Notes under the pieces: model-generated
Told to the model about the DNA's origin: nothing
Databases searched by the model: none
Seen by the model: the letters and a program-made list of their open reading frames with translations, nothing else
Origin: Chelydra serpentina
Taxonomy: Eukaryota > Chordata > Testudines > Chelydridae
DNA: 64,000 nucleotides
Reading direction: 5' to 3'
Assembly (NCBI GenBank): GCA_037349315.1
Contig: JBAIAC010000004.1
Coordinates: 29,391,001 to 29,455,000, forward strand
Program-made: the position numbers and the translations under genes
Shown here: in pieces, positions 33,786 through 43,645 of the stretch
Numbering within the stretch: the first letter of the stretch is position 1
How the letters are laid out: every line of letters starts with the position of its first letter

Positions 33786-33842
33786 CAGGGCTGGTGCAAG
33801 GAAGTTTCACCTAGGGCGCGAAACTTCCTTGCACCGGCCCTG
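33786..33842. mobile_element. Minimal palindromic hAT-like MITE (57 bp)
   Basis: CAGGGCTGGTGCAAGGAAGT and its complement ACTTCCTTGCACCGGCCCTG are separated by about 17 bases including CTAGGGCGC. The 23-nt arms differ at one position. The right-hand arm is the same 3' end as that of the element at 16126 (CTTGCACCGGCCCTG). No 8-bp duplication is visible. Confidence 0.75.
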
Positions 33843-33919
33843 ACTGCACTTCTCTTATCTAAAAAAAACCACGGTTATTTTCTCAAAGAAGGAAATCAAG
33901 TTTAGCTTGGCATGATCTA

Positions 33920-34060
33920 CCTTAGGTGAACCCATGTTACTTTACAGCCCCTCTACCATTTATCTCTATGAATTTAATTATTCTTTCTTTCACAACTTTC
34001 TCTAAAACCTTGCACACTACTGAGGTCAGACTAACAGGTCTGTAATGGCCTGTAGATCCA
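33920..34060 (-). mobile_element. CR1 fragment, antisense
   Basis: 'GGTGAACCCATGTTACTTTA', 'GCCCCTCTACCATTTATCTC' and 'AACCTTGCACACTACTGAGG...CTAACAGGTCTGTAATGGCC' resemble the antisense of the 5' part of some CR1 subfamilies. Diverged. Confidence 0.5.
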
Positions 34061-34915
34061 TAGCAGTCAAGCAGCAGTTCCCCAACTCATTCTGCTGTGT
34101 AAATCAAAGGGCTCAGATCTCCAAATGACTCAGCAACCATCCTTACTCCTTGCACAGGTCTGAATAATATGAACTCCCCTGAACCCTCTGCTAGACACCA
34201 GCAAAGGGTGGTGGGGCCCTGGTTGCACCTTCACTGGGTAGACATGCCTCTTGGATCCATGAATGACTTCTGGGCATGCTAGCCAGCTCCTCCTTATTCT
34301 CCAGGAGGGCTAGCAACAGCATATTGCTTGGGGTTTGCATTGTTGCTTAAGGGGTAGAAGTGTCTCCCTGCACCCTCTTTCTACCTTCCTTGCCAAACAC
34401 CTTTGCATGGCCTGTCAGAATGTAGCCCTAAAATGGAAATATGAAAGTGCTATGTCTAGTTGAAGTTATCACTGCAAAGAAAGCAGCTTTTCATAGACAG
34501 CTCCTTTAATTGTATAACATAGGTCAATAAACTGTTTAGCTAGGATGTGCTGAACCGCCATAAAATGACTCAGATAGCTGGCAGACAAGGGTGTCTCTTT
34601 TACCAGTTTTATTAACAGTGTGGGTGTTTGTTTTCTCACCCTTTTCCTTCCAGGTTAGTAAATTCTCATAAAGGGCCATTTACACCTTCTATGATCTGTG
34701 TCATCCAAAGCTATAAACTTTACAAATGAATGGGAGAAACTTTGACTGCTTAGCTTTTTCCTGGCTTGCTGTTACATCTATCTTATTTATTCGCTAGCTT
34801 TCAAAAAGTCAATGAAGCATTGTGGTTTCATGAGCAATATCAAAATATTCAAATCACTCCCTGCGACTGAAATTCACAATTTTAGGTGGAAGATCCCTTT
34901 GCAAGATCAGCCGCT
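34061..34915. other. No gene recognised
   Basis: No domain-bearing frame or confident repeat. Confidence 0.4.
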
Positions 34916-35062
34916 GGGCCTGATTCTCCATGCCCTGCACCACGTAGAATTATTTACACCAGTGAAAAGTGGCTGTGACAGACTATGAAATCAGTCTTTT
35001 TACACCCCCTCTGCACACATATAAAGAACTACACAAGTACAGTGCAATGGAGAATCAGCCCC
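34916..35062. repeat. Foldback repeat ('gggcctgattctcc' family)
   Basis: GGGCCTGATTCTCCATGCCC at the left and GTGCAATGGAGAATCAGCCCC at the right are inverted complements. 'TTTACACC' units lie inside. Confidence 0.65.
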
Positions 35063-35104
35063 ACTGTCTTTTCACCTCCCAACGACTCCCACTTCTGATT
35101 ACAG

Positions 35105-35405
35105 CTGGATGAAATTTTTCACAAACCCTTTTTGTCTCAAAATGAAGATTTGGCAACCCTGAACCATTTTGTGAATTCATGTTGATTTCACCAAATAGTT
35201 GTTTCACCAAAAAAACAAAACAAAAGAAAAAAACCCTAAAGAAACCCTGAAAGAAATCAAAATGTGGTATTTTGGAAAATAAGTATTTTGTTCAACTCAA
35301 AATTATTTTTTTCACTGTTCGATTTCTCAAAAATTTCATTTTGGGTTCGACTCAATATGATTTTTTCTCTCCAGATTTTTTGTAAATGCCAGAAAAATCC
35401 ATAAT
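35105..35405. repeat. AT-rich element related to TIR element at 47668
   Basis: 'GGATGAAATTTTTCACAAACC', 'AAAATGAAGATTTGG' and 'AAAATTTCATTTTGG...CAGAAAAATCC' resemble the A/T-rich interior of a reptile hAT-like family whose ends read AGAGCTGG. Ends are not defined here. Confidence 0.3.
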
Positions 35406-35522
35406 TCACCCGTTCTACTTGTGATGTCTTCTACTGACACCTGTAATCTCTCTGTGAGAGATCATATTCTCATGATGAGTTTGTTCTACGTCACTTTTGG
35501 GTTTTCAAAAGCCATGAGCCCT

Positions 35523-35564
35523 ACAAACAAACAAACAAACAAACAAACAAACAAACAAACAAAA
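35523..35564. repeat. (ACAA)n microsatellite
   Basis: About ten uninterrupted tetranucleotide units directly upstream of the long CR1. Confidence 0.95.
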
Positions 35565-35582
35565 CCTTTTTTTATATGATGA

Positions 35583-36553
35583 ATGCAAGATATTCCAGCT
35601 CTCTGTCTAAACACTGTTGTCACTCTGGCCTGGAAGATCACAACAGAGCATCAGAAAACTATATTAAAAGGTTGTAGAGCAGTTTTTAAACTAAGAGATG
35701 GGGGAAAGCCGATTGCTGCAGAGAAGCACATGCATCGGACAGAGACTTCTCTTACAGGAGTGTCTACTGATAGAGATTCTCTAGGTTTTAGTCAGGAGGA
35801 GAGGGTGGAAAAGGATAAAGGGGGGGCCAGATCAGATGAGAAACTTTCACATAAAAAAGAATCTCACACATCTGAAAAAGGCAGACAATTAAACAGTGAC
35901 CAGTTTTTGAAGTGCTTGTACACAAATGCCAGAAGTATAAATAATAAAATGGGTGAACTAGAGTGCCTCGTGTTAAAGGAGGATATTGACATAATAGGCA
36001 TCACAGAAACCTGGTGGAGTGAGGACAATCAATGGGACACAATCATTCCGGGGTATAAAATATATTGAAAGGACAGAACAGGTCATGTGTGTGTGTGTGT
36101 GGGTGGGGGGGAGTGGCATTATATGTAAAAGAAAATGTAGAATCAAATGAAGTAAAAATCTTAAATGAATCCACATGTTCCATAGAATCTCTATGGATAG
36201 TAATTCCATGCTCTAATAAGAACATAACAGTAGGGATCTATTATCGACCACCTGATCAGGACAGTGATAGTGATGATGAAATGCTAAGGGAGATTAGAGA
36301 GGCTATCAAAATAAAGAACTCAATAATAGTGGGAGATTTCAATTATCCCAATATTGACTGGGTACATGTCACCTCAGGAGGTAATGCGGAGACAAAATTC
36401 CTCGATACTTTAAATGACTGCTTCTTGGAGCAGCTGGTACAGGAACCCACAAGGGGAGAGTCAATACTTGATTTAGTACTGAGTGGAGCGCAGGATCTGG
36501 TCCAAGAGATAACTATAACAGGACCACTTGGAAATAGTGACCATAATATATAA
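35583..36553 (+). pseudogene. CR1 ORF2 N-terminal part: APE endonuclease, frameshifted
   Basis: The first frame (to TGA at 36066-36068) carries a Lys/Ser-rich leader and then YTNARSINNKMGELE (about 35915) and 'DIIGITETWW' (about 36000). A second frame continues through 'GGVALYVKE', 'VGIYYRPPD', 'IIVGDFNYPNIDW' (GDF at 36331) and 'LGNSDHN' (about 36535), then stops at 36553. These are the ordered motifs of an apurinic-endonuclease domain, which nicks the target for reverse transcription. The frame switch falls at a (GT)n/(G)n run at 36089-36112, probably a slippage product. A further frame change near 36555 leads into the RT frame. Confidence 0.88.
36089..36112 (+). repeat. (GT)n microsatellite inside the endonuclease ORF
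   Basis: GTGTGTGTGTGTGTGTGTGG followed by GTGGGGGGG. It coincides with the frame change between the two endonuclease segments. Confidence 0.9.
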
Positions 36554-36567
36554 CATTTAACATTCCT

Positions 36568-38842
36568 GTGGTGCAAAGAACACATCAACAGCCCAACACA
36601 GTGGCATTTAATTTCAGAAAGGGCAACTATGCAAAAATGAGGGGGTTAGTTAAGCAGAAATTAAAAGGTAAAGTGACTAAAGTGAAATCCCTGCAAGCTG
36701 CATGGACACTCTTCAAAGACACCATAATAGAGGCCCAACTTAAATGTATACCCCAAATTAAAAAACAAAGTCAAAGAACTAAAAAAGAGCCACCGTGGCT
36801 TAACAACCATGTAAAAGAAGCAGTGAAACATAAAAAGGCATCTTTTAAAAAGTGGAAGTCAAATCCTAGTGAGGTAACTAGAGAAGAGCATAAACGCTGC
36901 CAAATTAAGTGTAAAAATGTAATAAGAAAAGCCAAAATGGAGTTTGAAGAACAGCTAGCCAAAAACTCAAAAGCTAATAACAAAACATTTTTTGAATACG
37001 TCAGAAGCAGGAAGCCTGCTAAACAACTAGTGGGGCCCCTGGACGATAGAGATACAAAAGGAGCACTTAAAGATGATAAAGTCATTGCAGAGAAACTAAA
37101 CGAATTCTTTGCTTCGGTCTTCATGGCTGAGGACGTTGGGGAGATTCCCCAACCTGAGCTGACTTTTGTAGGTAACAAATCTGAGGAATTGTCACAGATT
37201 GAAGTGTCAGTAGAGGAGGTTTTGGAACTAATTGATCAACTTAACTGTAACAAGTCACCGGGACCAGATGGCATTCACCCAAGAGTTCTGAAAGAACTCA
37301 AATGTGAAATTGCGGAACTATTAACTAGGGTTTGTAACCTGTCTTTTAAATCGGCTTCTGTACCCAGTGACTGGAAGATAGCTAATGTAACGCCAATATT
37401 TAAAAAGGGCTGTAGAGATGATCCCGGCAATTACAGACCGGTAAGTCTAACATCTGTACCGGGCAAATTAGTTGAAACAATAGTAAAGAATAAAATTATC
37501 AGGCACATAGAAGAACATAAATTGTTGGGCAAAAGTCAACATGGTTTCTGTAAAGGGAAATCATGCCTTACTAATCTATTAGAAGCGACAAAGGGTCCTG
37601 TGGCACCTTATAGACTAACAGAGGTATTGAAGCATAAGCTTTCGTGGGTCAATACCCACTTCTTCGGATGCAAGCAGTGGAAATGTCCAGAGGCAGATAT
37701 AAATGTGCAGGGACCCTGCACATTTATATCTGCCTCTGGACATTTCCACTGCTTGCATCCGAAGAAGTGGGTATTGACCCACGAAAGCTTATGCTTCAAT
37801 ACCTCTGTTAGTCTATAAGGTGCCACAGGACCCTTTGTTGCTTCTGCAGATCCAGACTAACACGGCTACCCCTCTGATACTTAATCTATTAGAGTTCTTT
37901 GAAGGGGTCAACAAACATGTGGACAAGGGCAATCCAGTAGACATAGTGTACTTAGATTTCCAGAAAGCCTTTGACAAAGTCCCTCACCAAAGGCTCTTAC
38001 GTAAATTAAGTTGCCATGGGATAAGAGGGAAGTTCCTTTCATGGATTGAGACCTGGTTAAAAAACAGGGAACAAAGGGTAGGAATAAATGGTAAATTTTC
38101 ACAATGGAGAGGGGTAACTAGTGGTGTTCCCCAAGGGTCAGTCCTAGGACCAATCCTATTCAACTTATTCATAAATGATTTGGAAGAAGGGATAAACAGT
38201 GAGGTGGCAAAGTTTGCAGATGATACTAAGCTGCTCAAGATAGTTAAGACCAAAGCAGACTGTGAAGAACTACAAAAAGATCTCACAAAACTAAATGATT
38301 GGGCAATAAAATGGCAAATGAAATTTAATGTGGATAAATGTAAAGTAATGCACATTGGAAAAAATAACCCCAACTATACATACAATATGATGGGGGCTAA
38401 TTTAGCTACAACTAATCAGGAAAAAGATCTTGGAGTCATCATGGATAGTTCTCTAAAGATGTCCACGCAGTGTGCAGCGGCAGTCAAAAAAGCAAACGGG
38501 ATGTTAGGAATCATTAAAAAAGGGATAGAGAATAAGATGGAGAATATCTTACTGCCCCTATACAAATCCATAGTGCGCCCACATCTTGAATACTGCGTAC
38601 AATTGTGGTCTCCTCATCTCAAAAAGGATATACTGGCATTAGAAAAGGTTCAGAGAAGGGCAACTAAAATGATTAGGGGTCTGGAACGGGTCCCATATGA
38701 GGAGAGATTAAAGAGGCTAGGACTTTTTAGCTTGGAAAAGAGGAGACTAAGAGGGGATATGATAGAGGTATATCAAATTATGAGTGGTCTGGAGGAAGTG
38801 AATAAGGAAAAGTTATTTACTTGTTCTCATAATAAAAGAACT
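36568..38842 (+). pseudogene. CR1 ORF2 RT and C-terminal part, split by an insertion
   Basis: The frame from 36568 contains the basic linker, '[17 protein letters not shown]' (about 37245), '[24 protein letters not shown]' and '[17 protein letters not shown]', and then runs into the insertion at 37584. After it, a second frame gives motif A 'YLDFQKAFDKVPH', 'VTSGVPQGSVLGPILFNLFINDL', catalytic FADD at 38213-38224, '[18 protein letters not shown]' and 'KLFTCSHN', then leaves homology near 38842. The insert plus its 12-bp duplication is 310 bp, which accounts exactly for the +1 frame difference. The RT frame was therefore open across this point before the insertion. Confidence 0.92.
37584..37881. 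mobile_element. Penelope-derived palindromic insertion with 12-bp TSD
   Basis: TAATCTATTAGA at 37572-37583 recurs at 37882-37893, a perfect 12-bp duplication. Between them, 37588-37712 and 37714-37838 are perfect 125-nt inverted complements around a single A at 37713. With one mismatch the arms extend to 37584 and 37842. The right side continues 39 nt further (GATCCAGACTAACACGGCTA and 'CCCCTCTGATACT'). The right arm is a sense copy of a Penelope 3' UTR ('GCATCCGAAGAAGTGGG', 'CCCACGAAAGCTTATGCT', 'TTAGTCTATAAGGTGCCACA'), related to 20560-20950. The left arm is an antisense copy lacking the last 39 nt. Confidence 0.93.
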
Positions 38843-40025
38843 ATCTCCCACCTCATCCTGTTTGGAGGTGGGGTTTGCTCCCCACAGGGCAGGCTGTGCA
38901 TGCTGCCCAGGAACCCTGCAGAGGACAGAGGGATCTGCAAGAATGTAGATCTGAGCTTTCAGATTGGCTCTTTGCCTGCTCCTAATGTCCTCATCACTCT
39001 CTGGCAGCCTGACTCCAATCAAACCTCATGACCAAGGACTCCTCTTGCCTGCTCCTGGAGCCTCCTATAACAGGGGAACCCACCCTGGAAGTGGTTTCAA
39101 AGGAAAGGTAAGAGCTGTGTTATCTTTCACAGGGGATCACCACAGATCTTGTGAGGGAGATGATATATCTTCTCCCAGCACCACACTCACACACAACAAA
39201 GCTATCCAGTCCCTATTCCCAGCCTGTCCTGTCCCCCAGTGCAGATGAAAGTCCTGCAGTGCACCATCTGCAGGGGCTGGAGTAAGAGGGACTAGGGTGC
39301 CATGCAAATGGCTGTCCTCCCTCCACTTCCTGTGGGATGGGCACAAAATGTGATCTGGTGTGATTAAGGGCTGACTAGTACAGCAGAAGGCTGTGTGTGA
39401 GTTTGGAGAACAGCACAGTTTAAGCAAAGCAGATATTGTTCTGACTCCTACTATTTAAAATATCTCTTACCCAGTTTGGTAGTCAGCTATTTGAAAAGTT
39501 CATGAAGAAAGTACTGTACATATTGATGACAGGTTGTTTACATTTCATACTTCATATCTACAGATGAATTTGAATCAAAAGTTTCTGCTAGTGAAGCCAA
39601 AATTGGAAGCTACTTCTGTTTTTTATAGATGACAACATCAATCAAATGTTTTACAGACAACCTGCAGTGATTGTTGGAAAAAATGTGACAATGGGGTCCT
39701 GGACCATGAGTAGGGGCTCCTAGGTACTGCGGTATTAAATAATAATAAAAATAAATAATGAAATAATAATAATAATAAATAATAAATAAGAACTGTAAAG
39801 AGAATGGAAAAGCCACTAGGTTTAGACACTGGTCTTATGAATCAGTCATTTCTTTGCACTTGTTCTTCCTCTTCTGTTGCAGAGATGGAGAGGAGAATTG
39901 CAAACGCAGTTGAGAAATAAAATGAAAATTTAAAAATAAATTGTATTTCTGGTTGTTTTTGTATAAACAACAATAATTAGTTTCTTAGCAAAGACTGAAA
40001 GAAAATAAAAGAGGGCAATGGAAAA
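38843..40025. other. No gene; AT-rich microsatellite at 39735-39790
   Basis: The sequence after the CR1 break has no recognised repeat. 39735-39790 is an (AAT)n/(AAAT)n-rich tract. Frames at 38964-39248 and 39137-39427 lack domains. Confidence 0.4.
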
Positions 40026-40395
40026 ATGGGGATAGTTGGGAACTTTTTTAGAAAATGTTTTTTCATCTGAAAATGATGACTAGTGAAATCAGACATTTTT
40101 GTGGAAATGTTGCAGCTTCAGTGAAATTTTGGTCTGAAAGGTTTGCCAGGGTCAGAATGGAATCTCTGTCACAACAGCCCAGTGCTTAGAGGGACTCATG
40201 TGGGAGTCTCCAGTGGTGCCCTAACCACCCGGTGATTTGTGGGGTGCTCTCTCTGGCTCTGTTTTTCACCCCCAAAAAATATTTTTTTTCTAAAGATCAT
40301 CATTTCCTTCCATACTGGAATGGAAACAATTGTCGAAACCTCAACAATTTTCATGAAATGGAATTCTTGTTTTCTGGCCAGACCAAGTTGAGCTA
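40026..40395. mobile_element. Possible diverged TIR element of the 47.7 kb type
   Basis: The right end 'CTTGTTTTCTGGCCAGACCAAG' resembles 'ATTTCTGGCCAGCTCTA' at 48258-48274. The interior mixes AT-rich and GC-rich halves as that element does. No clear left end or duplication, so low confidence. Confidence 0.3.
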
Positions 40396-41189
40396 GAATA
40401 GAAAATACGAGTATGGAGCGATTAAAGGAACTACTGCATCAAGGAAAAGGACACAGGGTGAGAGAGAGCTCTGTGTAGTGGGTTGCTGGGCTGCATTAAG
40501 TGCAACTGAGAGACTCCAAAGCTGCTTCTTCTAATTGTACAACCGAGCAAGGCCTTGTATTGCTGTTTGTGTTTTAATAATGAATTGACCTAAGGTGGTA
40601 CAGCCAAAGAAAGTGTAAAGGATGGGTTTAGGAGGATCTTGGCAAATAGGGTGTGGAGGTCACCCCATTCATACGTTAAGCTCCTTAGAAAGGGATGGAA
40701 GAGGGAATAAGAAATGCACTGTCAAGGTGCTGACTTTTGCAGTGAGGAATGTGGTAAGAGACAAGGGAGGAGACATTCCAGTATGGCACGAGACTGGATG
40801 TGAGGTGGGGTGGAGGGAGGCACCTTTATGCTTCCCTGAGCCTGGGTTGGCTGAGGGATGCACCGGTAACCAACGTAAGTTAAAGCAGCCTAAGACCTGC
40901 TGTAATGTGTATTCAGATGCCTTAGCTACTGGTACTGCCAGAACGGCAGTCTGACTAGATTAATGGTATTGCAATTCCGCCAGTGTTTTGAGGATACATG
41001 TCTGGTAAAAAGAGATTATGTTAAAGTTCCAATTTCTATCAATTTATTCCAAAATGTATTGGTTCAACCTCAGTTAGGAATGCCAAGTCTCCCCAGAAGA
41101 GAGAATCTTTGTGTAGCAGCAGATGGAATCGTAATCATATGATCAGGCAAGCCATGCTTTCCCTGTAGTGCTAATCACAGGAGACTTGT
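40396..41189. other. No gene recognised
   Basis: The frame at 40622-40954 (110 residues) has no domain and no coding context. No confident repeat. Confidence 0.35.
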
Positions 41190-41790
41190 TGTTGGCGTCC
41201 GTTAGTCTTGAGAGACGATGGATATGCGCCCATGGGGAACGTTTAGTTGATGGTTGTGCAGCGTCTATTGTGGCTATAGAGCCCCACACGAGAGTGGCAG
41301 TCTCGATTGCATTTGCTGCATTTGAAGGTGGTATCAACTGTGGGTTGGAGCCGCTGCTTCCTTTTTTGTTGAACCCGCTTTTCCTCGGCAAGCTGCCGCA
41401 GCTTGTCTTCGCCAGTTTTCAATCCAGTGGTCAGAGCGTGTCTCCATCTGCATCTGTCCTGGGCGAGCTCTTCCCAGCTGTTGATGTCTATTTGAACAGT
41501 CTTCAGGTCCCTCTTACAGACATCCTTGAAGCGAAGGTGGGGCCGTCCTGTAGCTCTGTTTCCAGAGGCAAGTTCAGCATACAACAGGCCTTTGGGGATC
41601 CGTCCATCTTCCATGCGACTTAGATGGCCAAGCCATCTGAGGTGGCGTTGACGGAGGAGAGTGAACATGCTGGAGATCTTGACACGTTCCAGAACCTCGT
41701 TGTTCATCATTCGATCACTCCAAGTGATCCCGAGTATGCGACGGAGGCAGCGCATGTGGAAGGCGTTCAGTCTCTTTTCTTGCGAAGACT
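41190..41790 (-). mobile_element. LINE 3' fragment, antisense (clade unresolved)
   Basis: On the minus strand the fragment reads from the LINE C-terminal coding region (about 41790) into a short 3' UTR near 41190 (plus-strand GGCGTCCGTTAGTCTTGAGA). It is unrelated to CR1. No poly-A or octamer tail is obvious at the 3' side. Confidence 0.75.
41243..41785 (-). pseudogene. LINE ORF C-terminal region with zinc finger, 5'-truncated
   Basis: The minus-strand frame opens near 41755 and reads MRCLRRILGITWSDRMMNNE, then 'RQRHLRWLGHLSRMEDGRIPK', 'GRPHLRFKDVCKRDLK' and ends in FKCSKCNRDCHSRVGLYSHNRRC. That last segment is a C-x2-C-x12-H-x3-C finger likely to bind nucleic acid. The 'RLRWLGH..RM.D.R.PK' block is a shared post-RT segment of several non-LTR clades. 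RT and endonuclease domains are missing. The remaining 170 codons are open, suggesting modest age. It is not a host zinc-finger gene. Confidence 0.82.
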
Positions 41791-41842
41791 AAATTTGAGA
41801 TAAATATAGATGAACCTCTCCTTCTCGTGCAATAAACATGTA

Positions 41843-41910
41843 GGGCCAAATTCATCTGTGGTGTAATGCCAAGCAATTCACTGGGTTTACATCAAGGATG
41901 AATTTAGCCC
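41843..41910. repeat. Short foldback repeat
   Basis: GGGCCAAATTCATCTGTGGT at the left and ATCAAGGATGAATTTAGCCC at the right are imperfect inverted complements. Confidence 0.55.
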
Positions 41911-43237
41911 ACAATCTCTTTCTACTGAGCCACAAGCAGATATCCAGGCCTCTTATGGGACTCAAATCTTGGGCTGGAGAGAGGGTGTTTTCTGTTTTTA
42001 AATTAAGTGCTGTGCCCCAGGGTACTTTATGAGTCTTGTGGCCATGCTGTGATCTGTTAACTACCTGTTTACGTATATTCCGTTATTTATGCAATATATA
42101 GTCACTGCATGATCTACTTCAATGGTGTCCAGAACAGAGATTTAGCAAAAAGTCACCATCCCTCTCCACTGATGTCACACGACTCCCTAATTTATTGTCT
42201 ACCTTCATTTAGAAAAAACAGGAGTAGGGGTAGGGATGGGGGAGAAGGTGTCTGTTTTCAAACAAAGAGCTGAAGTTTAGTAGATAGTAGCAGATGCATC
42301 AGAAAATCAAAATTAATTAGATAAATGCAAACTAGTGACAGAACTGTTTGATTGTCTAGGGTTCTTGAAATCTCTTGTTTCATCTCTTCATATTTTCTTT
42401 GGTAGATGACAGAATTGCAAATTGAACCCCTTACTGGATAATGTTTACGGTGCTCCTGATAAGGATCCCATAAAACACTTTTTCTGGAATATCAATATTA
42501 GATGACAGTCCATGGGAGTAACCAACAGATCAAAGATAGTCTAAGAAGGTGGTAACCTTATTATAAGATTTCATTGTTTTTATTATAATGTGATGGCGAT
42601 TTGATTTTTTTATGTAAAAAAGTTTGCTGTTTCCACAGATTACTCTTTCCTCCTTGTGCAACCTCTTCTATGTTGGTCAAAGATGATCTCAGCATACGTT
42701 TCCATGGCGTATAGGTGAGATCACAAATGCCCATACTGTGATACTTTTATTCATGAGTGGTACTACCTTACTCTTCAAGTAGTCAAATTTATTTCAATGG
42801 GACTACTCAGAGAGGAAGGTACAACTGAGTGTGAGTTTGGGTCTCCCAACCTATTACAAAGGCATTGGGTCTAACTGATTAAGGGCCTGAGCCAAAGTCC
42901 ATTAAGGTTGATGAAAAGATTCCATGGATGTCACTGGTTATGGATCAGATCCTAAACCTATCTTGGTGGGTCTGGGTCATGTATGTTGCGTTAGGATGTG
43001 CTCCTGAATAACTCATGCTTCTCTATTCCGGTCTTCAACCTAAACTCCCTATGTTCCCAAAGTATTTATTCTGTCTACTGATATGGGTCTGCAGTTTGTG
43101 AATGGTAATTGGGAATAATTTATGAACACCTTACTAGATGCTCAACCGCAATCCCACAATTGAGGAAGAAGCTGTGTTGGTTAGAATACCAACCTGGTCC
43201 AGAGGGGATGTAAAGGCAGCTGTAATATAAATATATA
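41911..43237. other. No gene recognised
   Basis: AT-rich. 42720-42960 contains 'TTATTTCAATGGGACTACTC' and similar phrases like those in the foldback repeats, but no clear palindrome. No supported frame. Confidence 0.35.
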
Positions 43238-43239
43238 TA

Positions 43240-43457
43240 CAGGCGAGTCGCATCTTAGGCGCATTTAACATGCGCGAATGCAGCTTGCACGGTCGGCAAA
43301 ACCAGAAAATAAAAATAAAAACAACGGTTTAAAAACTGCATCGGTAGTGCGGGCGATTCTGTCCGCCATTCAACTCAATGAGTGTTTCACTATACGCGGT
43401 TTTCGCTTTACGCGCTAACCGCAGAACAGAACCCCCGCGTAAGATGAGACTTGCCTG
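43240..43457. mobile_element. Tc1/mariner- or Tigger-type MITE with TA target
   Basis: The ends CAGGCGAGTCGCATCTTAGG and GCGTAAGATGAGACTTGCCTG are inverted repeats over about 23 bp with few mismatches. TA flanks both sides (43238-43239, 43458-43459). The interior includes 'ACGCGGTTTTCGCTTTACGCGC'. The CAGGC start and TA target suggest the pogo/Tigger branch, which is inference. No transposase is encoded. Confidence 0.82.
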
Positions 43458-43461
43458 TAAA

Positions 43462-43645
43462 ATACATTTTTAACAGTGAGAGTAATTAATCATTGAATTT
43501 ACCAAGGGTCATGGTGGATTCTCCTTCACTGACAATATTGGATGTTTTTCTAAAAGATCTGCTCTAGGAATTATTTTGGAAACATTCTATCGCTTGTTTT
43601 ATGCAGGAGGTCAGACTAAATGATCAGAGTGGTCCTCCTGGCCTT
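43462..43645 (+). mobile_element. CR1 3' fragment, sense
   Basis: AATTTTTAACAGTGAGAGTA-type sequence, 'TGGTGGATTCTCCTTCACTG', 'GGATGTTTTTCTAAAAGATC', then 'ATGCAGGAGGTCAGACTAAATG' and 'CCTTAGAACCTCTGAC'. It is the sense version of the subfamily seen antisense at 13568. It abuts the MITE. Confidence 0.78.

Larger units (their letters stand above)
35583..38842 (+). mobile_element. Near full-length CR1 LINE (endonuclease plus RT), 3' end missing
   Basis: The longest LINE in the window. It has an N-terminal region, an APE-type endonuclease, an RT and most of the C-terminal region, but the similarity to CR1 stops near 38842 in unrelated sequence and no octamer tail follows. Coding text differs strongly from the copies at 7.1, 25.6 and 56.3 kb, so it is a separate subfamily. 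It is interrupted by a Penelope-derived palindrome at 37584-37881. The missing tail suggests a later deletion or rearrangement, since retroposed CR1 copies normally lose the 5' side. Confidence 0.9.

Noticed and set aside
37608..37826. Identical 72-residue translations on both strands
   Set aside because: A consequence of the palindrome; not a gene.
40622..40954. 110-residue plus frame as a small gene
   Set aside because: No domain, signal peptide or repeat evidence; opposite strand is also open.
41243..41755. Host zinc-finger gene
   Set aside because: The finger is preceded by LINE post-RT motifs (RLRWLGH, GRPxLRFKDVCKRD). It is a LINE C-terminus.
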